Positions 1 through 5,648 of a DNA stretch of 10,985 bases are shown in pieces (positions within the stretch are counted from its first letter, which is position 1; every line of letters starts with the position of its first letter). The notes beneath the pieces are model-generated. The model saw only the letters and a list, made by a program, of their open reading frames with translations, did no database searches and was not told where the DNA came from. A program made the position numbers and the translations under genes. Source of the DNA: JBFMAE01 sp040756085 (GTDB lineage Bacteria > Desulfobacterota > BSN033 > UBA1163); contig JBFMAE010000116.1 of the NCBI GenBank assembly GCA_040756085.1, positions 1 to 10,985 on the forward strand, given 5' to 3'.

Positions 1-2
1 AT

Positions 3-122
3 GAGACTTTTCACCTGATTTACAATCTATTGGGAGACTCTGGTGTGCTTGATGCTTTAAACATAGCAAATGATCCAATGGTCTTACCTTCTAATCAAAA
101 CCAATTTTTTTGTCAAGCTTAA
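3..122 (+). other. Possible C-terminal end of an unidentified protein, cut by the window edge
   Basis: Frame 3 stays open from the left edge to a TAA at 120-122 and would give about 39 residues (starting ETFHLIYNLL and ending NQNQFFCQA). The composition looks protein-like. However, an open run this short is expected by chance fairly often, I recognise no family, and the beginning lies outside the window. Treat it as a candidate only. Confidence 0.2.
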
Positions 123-437
123 AAAATGGATGATCATAATGCCTCACTGAAGCATGGTGGAATGTCGGCAATCGAGCAGGAATATCTCCGAAAATCTTAT
201 CAAGCGGATGATCTGAAATGATGGTTGGCATAGGTAACCTCCTCAATCACAGCACAGTCTTCCCAATGTTCGGGGCATTCTGCAATCAAGGGACAAGCTG
301 AGGTTCCCGCTATAAGATTTTCTCCGACATTCCTGCCCGATTCCCCGGATAAGTGAAGGTGTGAAAAAATTATCCTCAGGTGCAAAGGGCAGGCAGAGCA
401 GGGACGAAGGGGTGCATCAATAGTATTCTTTTTCAGA
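123..437. other. Intergenic stretch without a supported gene
   Basis: I see no convincing gene here. A minus-strand open frame (511 down to 200, 103 codons, six cysteines including a CSAC and a CPLIAEC pattern) crosses this stretch. Its ATG has no Shine-Dalgarno sequence, and it runs through the inverted repeat at 438-485 and the candidate promoter at 495-521. It is probably fortuitous. Confidence 0.4.
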
Positions 438-485
438 AAACCCCGTGTTTTGATACGGGGTGCGGGGTGTAATCGCGCGGGGTTT
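438..485. repeat. GC-rich inverted repeat upstream of the operon
   Basis: The outer arms AAACCCCG (438-445) and CGGGGTTT (478-485) are perfect inverted repeats. Within them CCCCGT (441-446) can instead pair with ACGGGG (455-460), so two alternative stem-loops are possible. It lies just upstream of the candidate promoter. It could be a repeat remnant, the terminator of an upstream transcript, or a regulatory site; the sequence does not decide between these. Confidence 0.5.
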
Positions 486-494
486 ATAATTTTG

Positions 495-521
495 TTGACA
501 ACCCGCACCATTTGTTATAAA
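495..521 (+). promoter_or_regulatory. Candidate sigma-70-type promoter for the operon
   Basis: A perfect -35 hexamer TTGACA (495-500) is followed after 15 bp by TATAAA (516-521), a near-consensus -10 box. The spacer is shorter than the ideal 17 bp. Transcription would start near 528, about 46 nt before the first gene at 574. It is the best promoter match I see upstream of the operon, but the call rests on motif matching alone. Confidence 0.5.
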
Positions 522-526
522 GCGAT

Positions 527-553
527 GAAACGTCCTCAGGGATGTTTCTTTTT
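527..553 (+). terminator. Stem-loop plus T-run in the operon leader (terminator or attenuator-like)
   Basis: GAAACGTCC (527-535) pairs with GGATGTTTC (540-548) through 9 bp, including one G-T wobble, around a TCAG tetraloop. TTTTT (549-553) follows directly. TATAAA (516-521) and TTTATA (551-556) can extend the pairing at DNA level. The shape is that of an intrinsic terminator. It lies downstream of the candidate -10 box and ends 20 nt before the first start codon, so it could terminate an upstream transcript, attenuate the operon, or form a protective 5' stem-loop. Confidence 0.5.
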
Positions 554-573
554 ATAGCTTTCAGGGGGTAACT

Positions 574-1830
574 ATGGCTCGATTATATGAATATGAAGGG
601 AAGCAATTGCTTAAGATGGCCAAAGTGCCGATTCCTCAGGGTGAGGTAGCAACTACTCCCCAGGAGGCCAAGAAGATTGCTGAGAAGATAGGCAAGCCGG
701 TTGCCATCAAATCACAGATCTGGGCGGGTGGCCGTGGAAAGACAGGTGGCATCAAGTTTGCTCAGACCCCCCAGGAGGCAGAAAAGGTTGCTGCAGAACT
801 CTTGGGGGCCATCATTAAAAACCTCAAGGTGGAAAGGGTACTGGTCGAGGAGAAATTGGACATCGAGAAAGAGTACTATGTCGGTGTGATCATCGATGCC
901 TCAAGGGAAGTCCGGGCACCGGTTGTGATGTTCAGCACCGAAGGGGGTGTGGATATTGAATCCGTACCCTCCGAAAAAATCGCCCAGATAACGGTGGATG
1001 TCCTCAGGGGATTCCGCCTCTATGATGCCCTCAACCTTGCTGTTAAACTGAAGGTTCCAACCCAGTTGCTCCCCACCATTGCTCAATCCATCATGGGATT
1101 GTATCAGACCTTTAAGGGATATGACTGCCGGATGGCCGAGATTAATCCCCTTGTTTTAACCAAGAACGGGAAGATATTTGCCGGGGATTGCCGTATGGCT
1201 ATTGACGATTCTTCGGTATTTCGTCACCCCGAATTAGGGATCGATGTCGCCCGGGAGTTTCCCACACCCCCCACGGAGCTGGACAGGATTGCGTGGGGGA
1301 TCGAGGAGGGAGATCTCCGGGGGACCTGCTATATCGCACAGATGGTTTCAGAAATCGAAGGACTGAATTATGTTGGCTATCATGGAATTGGCGGAGGCGG
1401 TGCCATCTTAGGTGTGGATGCACTGAATCGGCAGGGGCTGATGATTGCCAACTATGCTGATACGAGTGGGAACCCAACCGCTGCAAAAGTCTATCGAGCG
1501 GTAAAGGTGATCATCAACCAGCCAGGGATCGAAGGATATATGCTCGGAGGATTCGTCGTGGCGAATCAGGAGCAATGGCACCATGCCCACGGGATCGTGA
1601 AGGCCCTCAGAGAAGAAATACCCAAGAGGCCGGGCTTTCCCTGTGTGATCTTGCTCTGCGGTAATAGAGAGAAAGAATCTATGGAGATTCTGAAGGAAGG
1701 GACAAAGGATTTGCCCGGAAGGATTGAGATCTACGGAAGTGATAAAGTTTATGAAACCGAGTTTCTGGCGGGGAGAATGAAAGCCCTCATTCTTGAGTAT
1801 CGAAAGGATAGAGGAATAGGAGAGCTCTGA
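574..1830 (+). CDS. ADP-forming acyl-CoA synthetase beta subunit, SucC/MtkA-like (candidate malate-CoA ligase)
   Basis: This 418-residue protein is the ATP-grasp beta subunit of a succinyl-CoA synthetase-type ligase, which interconverts acyl-CoA + ADP + Pi and acid + CoA + ATP. The N-terminal ATP-grasp region is clear: AIKSQIWAGGRGKTGGIKF at about 44-62 and the metal-site signature EINPL at 189-193, followed by a conserved DCRMAIDDSSVFRHPEL stretch. The C-terminal CoA-ligase half (about 240-410) is atypical. Where SucC has a FLDVGGGA-type segment, this protein has YHGIGGGG (269-276) and NYADTSGNP (293-301), which somewhat recalls ATP-citrate lyase. The ATG at 574 follows AGGGGG with a 5-nt gap. 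The partner alpha subunit lies downstream, separated by a ferredoxin-like gene. Because a CitE-type lyase and GlcDEF follow, malate is a likelier substrate than succinate, but this is inference. Confidence 0.85.
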   Translation: MARLYEYEGKQLLKMAKVPIPQGEVATTPQEAKKIAEKIGKPVAIKSQIWAGGRGKTGGIKFAQTPQEAEKVAAELLGAIIKNLKVERVLVEEKLDIEKEYYVGVIIDASREVRAPVVMFSTEGGVDIESVPSEKIAQITVDVLRGFRLYDALNLAVKLKVPTQLLPTIAQSIMGLYQTFKGYDCRMAEINPLVLTKNGKIFAGDCRMAIDDSSVFRHPELGIDVAREFPTPPTELDRIAWGIEEGDLRGTCYIAQMVSEIEGLNYVGYHGIGGGGAILGVDALNRQGLMIANYADTSGNPTAAKVYRAVKVIINQPGIEGYMLGGFVVANQEQWHHAHGIVKALREEIPKRPGFPCVILLCGNREKESMEILKEGTKDLPGRIEIYGSDKVYETEFLAGRMKALILEYRKDRGIGEL

Positions 1831-1854
1831 AAAACTACTGTACGATCTCTTGAA

Positions 1855-1882
1855 GAGATTTCTCGACTTTTTCAGAAATCTC
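1855..1882 (+). other. Stem-loop just upstream of the ferredoxin-like gene
   Basis: GAGATTTCT (1855-1863) and AGAAATCTC (1874-1882) form a perfect 9-bp stem with a 10-nt loop in the 70-bp gap. It ends 2 nt before the AAAGGAGG ribosome binding site. No T-run follows the stem, so it is not an obvious terminator. It could tune translation or mRNA processing between the two genes. Confidence 0.45.
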
Positions 1883-1900
1883 ATAAAGGAGGAATAGGCG

Positions 1901-2188
1901 ATGATTGAATTTAAAGAAAGGACGATTAAGATCATCATCGATGAGAATAAGTGTGTCGATTGTAAGACCCATGCATGTGCCGCAGGATGCAAACTCTATG
2001 ACCGGGGCATCCTGGTGATCAAAGATGGGAAACCCGCCCTCGGGGGAGATGCCGAATATGCCCAAAGGGTGGGGACAGAATGCCTGGCCTGCGAGTATGA
2101 ATGCTGGTTCAGAGGAAATAAGGCGATCACGATTGAAGCTCCAATCCCTGGATTGGAGGAGTACAAGAGAAAACATGGAATCATCTAA
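1901..2188 (+). CDS. Small ferredoxin-like Fe-S protein encoded between the synthetase subunits
   Basis: This 95-residue soluble protein has cysteines at 18, 21, 26 and 30 (C-x2-C-x4-C-x3-C, within CVDCKTHACAAGC) and at 61, 64 and 68 (CLACEYEC), seven in all. The pattern resembles small dicluster or FixX-like ferredoxins, but the spacing is irregular and an eighth cysteine is missing. It may therefore bind one [4Fe-4S] plus a [3Fe-4S] cluster, or use His24 or another ligand. The ATG at 1901 is preceded by a near-perfect AAAGGAGG (1885-1892) with an 8-nt gap, so strong translation is expected. It has no signal peptide or membrane segment. Its place between the beta and alpha genes of one enzyme suggests co-production or physical association. 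Its function is unknown to me; electron transfer to or from GlcDEF or a later oxidoreductase is one possibility. Confidence 0.85.
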   Translation: MIEFKERTIKIIIDENKCVDCKTHACAAGCKLYDRGILVIKDGKPALGGDAEYAQRVGTECLACEYECWFRGNKAITIEAPIPGLEEYKRKHGII

Positions 2189-2201
2189 TTAAATTAATGA
2201 A

Positions 2202-2249
2202 CCCCTCACCCCACCCTCTCCCCTCAGGGGAGAGGGGAAGGGTGAGGGG
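2202..2249. repeat. Palindromic repeat of the CCCCTCACCC...GGGTGAGGGG type
   Basis: The left arm (2202-2224, starting CCCCTCACCC) and the right arm (2227-2249, ending GGGTGAGGGG) form an almost perfect hairpin around CA. Its right half (2227-2249) recurs at 8749-8791, where it is split by a 20-bp insert. The ribosome binding site of the next gene starts at the right edge of the repeat, so a folded transcript would place a strong stem directly before it. Confidence 0.85.
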
Positions 2250-2260
2250 AAGGAGTGAAG

Positions 2261-3157
2261 ATGGCTATTCTACTTGAAAAGAATACAACGATATTAGTTC
2301 AAGGGATTACGGGTAGAGAGGGTTCGGCACGAGCCGAATTTATGAAAGGATATGGCACTAAGGTGGTGGCTGGAGTGACACCCGGTAGGGGCGGAGAAGA
2401 AGTTTCCGGAATACCTGTTTTCAACACCGTGGAGGAGGCTGTCAGGGAAAAAGGAAAAATTGACGCCAGCGTCACCTTTGTTCCAGGGCCAGCCCTTAAG
2501 GATGCTGTTCTGGAAGCTCTGGATGCCGGAATTATGTTTATTGTAATGCCGGTTGAAAGAGTTCCCCTCTACGATATCCTTGAGATGATGGCATATTCGA
2601 AACAAAAGGGAGCCCGACTGTTAGGGCCGGGTTCAATCGGGATTATCAGTCCTGGAATCGCTGCTGCTGGATGGCTCGGGGGGACTTCTGAATTTGCTAA
2701 AAGAGTATTTGTTCCCGGACCCGTAGGTGTGATCTCCAGAAGTGGAGGACAGTCGGGTACGGTTCCATGGGCCATTAAAGAAGCAGGTCTCGGTGTCACG
2801 ACGGTATTGCACATTGGAACAGAGCCGGTGTTGGGACAGTCTTTTGGAGATATCTTGCCCCTTTTCCAGGCAGATAAAGATACGAAGGCCGTTGCCATTT
2901 TTGGTGAAATTGGTGGTCCCTATGAAGAGGAAGCAGCAGAGGCCGTGAGAAATAAAGAATTTACAAAGCCCCTTGTTGTCTATGTCGCCGGGGCATGGGC
3001 TCCAGAAGGGATGCGATTCTCCCATGCCAGCAGTATTATTGAGAGGGGAAAGGGTTCGGCGAAGGATAAGATCAAATCCCTCAAGGAAGCCGGAGTTCAC
3101 GTGGTTGATCGTCCAGATGAAATTGCTCCAACCCTCAAACGTTTGCTGAAAGCCTAA
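2261..3157 (+). CDS. ADP-forming acyl-CoA synthetase alpha subunit, SucD/MtkB-like
   Basis: This is the CoA-binding, phosphohistidine-carrying partner of the beta subunit at 574-1830. I start it at the ATG at 2261 (MAILLEKNTT, 298 residues) because AAGGAG (2250-2255) precedes it by 5 nt and SucD proteins commonly begin MAILL; a GTG at 2255 lies inside that ribosome binding site. The CoA-binding Rossmann domain (about 1-125) has QGITGREG (14-21) and GVTPGRGG (38-45). The ligase domain contains GEIGGPYEEEAAE (215-227) and the probable phosphorylated His255 in FSHASSIIERGKGSA. Two departures from typical SucD are visible: GPGSIG (122-127) replaces GPNCPG, so the usual cysteine near the CoA thiol is absent, and SHAS replaces GHAG. 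These fit a substrate other than succinate. Malate is inferred from the neighbours. Confidence 0.87.
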   Translation: MAILLEKNTTILVQGITGREGSARAEFMKGYGTKVVAGVTPGRGGEEVSGIPVFNTVEEAVREKGKIDASVTFVPGPALKDAVLEALDAGIMFIVMPVERVPLYDILEMMAYSKQKGARLLGPGSIGIISPGIAAAGWLGGTSEFAKRVFVPGPVGVISRSGGQSGTVPWAIKEAGLGVTTVLHIGTEPVLGQSFGDILPLFQADKDTKAVAIFGEIGGPYEEEAAEAVRNKEFTKPLVVYVAGAWAPEGMRFSHASSIIERGKGSAKDKIKSLKEAGVHVVDRPDEIAPTLKRLLKA

Positions 3158-3173
3158 TAATGGACAATGATCA

Positions 3174-3311
3174 AATTCGAAGCACGAAATCCGAAATCCG
3201 AAACAAATTCGAATGACCGAAATTAAAAACTAAAACTCTAAGGTTTGGGAAATTTGAACATTTGAATTTAGGATTTGTTTCGAGATTCGATATTCGGATT
3301 TCGAATTTAAT
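3174..3311. repeat. Long AT-rich inverted repeat (TTCGAAATCCGAA family)
   Basis: The left part contains iterated CGAAATCCGAAATCCGAAAC. The right part (about 3262-3307) reads as its imperfect reverse complement with GGATTTGTTTCGA and TTCGGATTTCGAA. The whole gap between the alpha-subunit gene and the lyase gene could fold into one large hairpin. The 20-mer at 3286-3305 occurs again as its exact reverse complement at 8543-8562, so this is a dispersed family. It ends just before the ribosome binding site of the next gene. Confidence 0.8.
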
Positions 3312-3330
3312 AAAACCAGGAGGTGTGAAC

Positions 3331-4227
3331 ATGACTGTAATGAGATCCGTTTTTTATATTCCGGGGAACAATGACAAGATGATTGCTAAGGCTCCGACCA
3401 CTCCAGCAGACATTATTACTCTGGATCTGGAGGATTCCGTTCCCCCTGCCGAGAAAGCGAAAGCCCGTGAAATGACACGAGAGAATTTGAAATTAGCGGG
3501 ATCGGGTGGATCCACTGTTTATGTCAGGATCAATAACTGGGAGACCTTGATGACGAATGATGACCTCGAAGCAATCGTCCATGAGGGACTCTCAGGTGTT
3601 TGCCTGGCCAAGTGTGGAGGTCCGGATCACGTCCAGCGTCTTGATTGGAAACTTGAAGAATTGGAGCGGAGAAGAAGATTGAAAGTGGGTCGTATTGCCA
3701 TTCAGCTTCTCATCGAGACGGCCAAAGGGGTGATGAACGCCTATCCTTCGGCTTTAACCAGCAAGCGGGTGAATTCCCTTATCTTTGGTGCAGTCGATTA
3801 TACCAAAGATATGAGAGTAAAGCTCACCATCGATGGGGAGGAACAATTTTATGCGCGAGCACATACGGCTGTTGCGGCTAGAGCTGCGGGGTGCATCGCT
3901 ATCGACTGTCCCTTTGTCGCTTACAAAGATACAGAAGCCTTTGAGAAGAGCACCCGCTTCGGTCGGCAGTTAGGATATGAAGGAAGAATGCTCATCCATC
4001 CGAGTCAGATCGAGCCCTCTCATAAAATCTATACGCCCTCCCAAGAAGATGTGGAATGGGCAAAAGGCGTTGTGAAGGTGTTTGAGGAGGAGGGAATTGC
4101 CAAGGGCGCAGCAGCCGTTTCCTATCAGGGGAAAATGGTAGACACTCCTGTCTATGAGAATGCCAAGACGATCCTTGCCATCATGGCCGAGATAGCCGCT
4201 TTTGATGCGAAGAGAAAGAAGGCCTAA
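3331..4227 (+). CDS. CitE/HpcH-family beta-hydroxyacyl-CoA lyase (candidate malyl-CoA lyase)
   Basis: This is a TIM-barrel C-C lyase of the HpcH/HpaI-CitE superfamily, 298 residues. I start it at the ATG at 3331 (MTVMRSVFYIPGNND) because AGGAGGTG sits just upstream; an earlier in-frame ATG at 3262 lies inside the repeat at 3174-3311 and would add unrelated residues. Family signatures in order: FYIPGNND (8-15), LDLEDSVPPAEK (31-42), YVRINNW (64-70) with the substrate-binding arginine, IET (128-130) and FGAVDYTKDM (152-161) with the likely Mg-binding Glu129 and Asp156, and GRMLIHPSQIEP (218-229). Stand-alone members cleave or form malyl-CoA, methylmalyl-CoA or citramalyl-CoA. Citrate lyase is unlikely because no CitD or CitF genes are nearby. 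With a synthetase upstream and GlcDEF downstream, malyl-CoA to or from glyoxylate and acetyl-CoA is the best fit; citramalyl-CoA remains an alternative. Confidence 0.85.
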   Translation: MTVMRSVFYIPGNNDKMIAKAPTTPADIITLDLEDSVPPAEKAKAREMTRENLKLAGSGGSTVYVRINNWETLMTNDDLEAIVHEGLSGVCLAKCGGPDHVQRLDWKLEELERRRRLKVGRIAIQLLIETAKGVMNAYPSALTSKRVNSLIFGAVDYTKDMRVKLTIDGEEQFYARAHTAVAARAAGCIAIDCPFVAYKDTEAFEKSTRFGRQLGYEGRMLIHPSQIEPSHKIYTPSQEDVEWAKGVVKVFEEEGIAKGAAAVSYQGKMVDTPVYENAKTILAIMAEIAAFDAKRKKA

Positions 4228-4274
4228 GATTAGCTCATTTCAACGAATATCTACTTGAATTGCAGATGCATAAT

Positions 4275-4538
4275 AATCCCCCTTTGCCCCCCGAAGCTGT
4301 GAAAAAATTGCTTCGGGTTGAGAGGGCGGGTAGGGATATCGAAAAAGTTTTACAGCGGTATCTTTTCATGTTCACCACTCACGATAAAAAACTTTAATAA
4401 TCGTTGTTATTTGAAGAGCTTTGTTACCTCTGCCTTCAAAACGACCGCATTTGTAAAACTTTGAAGATATTCCTCCCCGACCGCCAAACCTCAATTTTTT
4501 CACACCTTCCCCTTTATTAAAGGGGGGATGGGGGGATT
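4275..4538. mobile_element. MITE-like element with long imperfect terminal inverted repeats, no coding capacity
   Basis: The ends AATCCCCC (4275-4282) and GGGGGGATT (4530-4538) are inverted. Inner blocks match exactly in inverted order: TGTGAAAAAATTG (4298-4310) with CAATTTTTTCACA (4492-4504), ATATC (4336-4340) with GATAT (4466-4470), and AAAGTTTTACA (4344-4354) with TGTAAAACTTT (4452-4462). The last two blocks are 3 nt apart on both sides. This gives about 80-90 bp arms around a roughly 100-bp centre. Shorter hairpins lie inside each arm (CCCGAAGC at 4290-4297 with GCTTCGGG at 4310-4317, and CCCCTTT at 4509-4515 with AAAGGGG at 4519-4525). I cannot identify a target-site duplication with confidence. 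A structured RNA is the alternative reading. Confidence 0.65.
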
Positions 4539-4557
4539 TTTTGTTGAGAGTTTAAGA

Positions 4558-5472
4558 ATGAGAATCATTGTGGTTGGCCGAGGTCCTTTCGGCGAGAAAG
4601 TATTGGAAGCCCTGATTCAAAAGAGAGAGGATGTTGTCGGAGTCTTTTCCCCTCCGGATAAGAGGGGAGAAACTATGAATGAATTGGCTGAGCGATCAGG
4701 AATTTCCTTCTTTCGACCAGTCTTAATGAAAGACCCTGAGGTTTATGAGTCGTATGTGAAACTCCGGCCCGATCTTGCAATACTGGCTTTCGTCACCGAT
4801 ATCATCCCAGATAAACTTCTTACCATTCCATCTCTTGGAACTATCTGTTATCATCCTTCTCTTTTACCAAGGCATCGTGGGGCCAACGCCATTAACTGGG
4901 CCATCATTCAGGGAGAGCCCCGAACGGGTTTGACGATTTTTTGGGTTGATCAGGGCATCGATACCGGTCCCATCCTGCTCCAGAAAGAGGTGGAGATCAA
5001 CCCCGAGGATACGACAGGTTCTCTTTACTTCAATACCCTTTTTCCGATGGGAGTGGATGCTATGTTGGAGGCCGTTGATTTGATAAAGAAGGGAAAAGCT
5101 CCGCGAATTTCACAGGATGATTCAAAAGCAACCTATGAACCTCCCTGTGATGATCGAATTGCCTCTGTAAACTTTGAAAAGCCGATCAAAGACATTTACA
5201 ATTTAATCAGGGGATGTGATCCCCAGCCAGGAGCCTACACAACCATCAAAGGGAAGAAGGTAAGATTATATGATGCTAAGTTGAATATCTTAGAAATAAG
5301 TAAATCGCTTGGAGAGGTCGTATCGATTGAAGAGGGAGGTATTCAGATTGCTGTAAAAGGGGGTGTTATAAGAATAGGTAAACTGAGAGTGGATAAAGGA
5401 GAGAAGATAGGGCCGATTGAATTTGCCCAATCTGTTGGTATAAAGGTTGGAGACCTGTTTGGAAGTGATTAA
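4558..5472 (+). CDS. Formyltransferase-fold protein, resembling the 10-formyl-THF hydrolase domain of ALDH1L1
   Basis: I place the start at the ATG at 4558 (MRIIVVGRGPFG, 304 residues); the in-frame ATG at 4528 lies inside the end of the MITE-like element. The N-terminal formyltransferase domain (about 1-185) has a Rossmann start, the signature YHPSLLPRHRGANAINW (98-114) with catalytic His99, and DQGIDTGPILLQKE (131-144) with catalytic Asp135. The C-terminal domain (about 200-304) is of the Fmt type. The wording around the active site, including YHPSLLPRHRGA, TIFW, LFP.G and GKAPR, resembles the N-terminal hydrolase domain of 10-formyl-THF dehydrogenase more than true Fmt. The Asn that normally sits two residues before the catalytic His in Fmt is Cys97 here. 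A likely activity is release of formate from 10-formyl-THF, or formyl transfer to an unknown acceptor. Its link to glyoxylate metabolism is not clear. Confidence 0.75.
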   Translation: MRIIVVGRGPFGEKVLEALIQKREDVVGVFSPPDKRGETMNELAERSGISFFRPVLMKDPEVYESYVKLRPDLAILAFVTDIIPDKLLTIPSLGTICYHPSLLPRHRGANAINWAIIQGEPRTGLTIFWVDQGIDTGPILLQKEVEINPEDTTGSLYFNTLFPMGVDAMLEAVDLIKKGKAPRISQDDSKATYEPPCDDRIASVNFEKPIKDIYNLIRGCDPQPGAYTTIKGKKVRLYDAKLNILEISKSLGEVVSIEEGGIQIAVKGGVIRIGKLRVDKGEKIGPIEFAQSVGIKVGDLFGSD

Positions 5473-5476
5473 CGGA

Positions 5477-5627
5477 TGGAACATTGGAATAGTGGAATAC
5501 TGGAATATTGGGTTGAAGTCGGATCAGAATATTGGAAGAGTGGAATATTGGAATATTGGGGTATGAGAGGATTAAAGAGTAGTTGATTTTCCCATTATTC
5601 CATCGTTCCATTATTCCATCATTCCAT
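5477..5627. repeat. Tandem TGGAATA-type repeats with an inverted counterpart
   Basis: On the left (5477-5512 and 5529-5561) the unit TGGAATAnT or ATTGGAATA is repeated at 8-10 bp intervals. On the right (5591-5627) the complementary unit ATTCCATnn is iterated. The transcript of this gap could fold into a long, slippable hairpin. Its length could vary by unit gain or loss. It lies immediately after the formyltransferase stop codon and ends 11 nt before the next ribosome binding site. Confidence 0.75.
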
Positions 5628-5648
5628 AAGAAATTTTGAGGAGGATCC

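Noticed and set aside
200..511. 103-codon minus-strand open frame with several cysteines
   Set aside because: It has no ribosome binding site, spans the inverted repeat at 438-485 and the candidate promoter, and does not resemble a known family. It is most likely a chance open frame.
574..3157. Citryl-CoA synthetase of a reverse TCA cycle (CcsAB)
   Set aside because: The beta subunit has an ATP-citrate-lyase-like loop, but the associated lyase is of the CitE/HpcH type rather than the citrate-synthase-like Ccl, and glycolate oxidase genes follow. Not excluded, only less likely.
3262..3330. Earlier ATG for the CitE-like lyase, adding 23 residues
   Set aside because: The extension is translated repeat sequence; the ATG at 3331 has an AGGAGG-type site and starts at the usual family N-terminus.
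3331..4227. Citrate lyase beta subunit (CitE) proper
   Set aside because: No citD, citF, citC, citG or citX gene is in the window, and stand-alone CitE-like proteins are usually malyl-CoA- or citramalyl-CoA-type lyases.
4528..4557. Earlier ATG for the formyltransferase, adding MGGFFVESLR
   Set aside because: It lies in the G-rich end of the MITE-like element; the protein family begins with MRIIVVG-like sequence, matching the ATG at 4558.
5477..5627. CRISPR-like or iteron-like array
   Set aside because: Units are short, imperfect and contiguous without spacers, and no replication gene is nearby.
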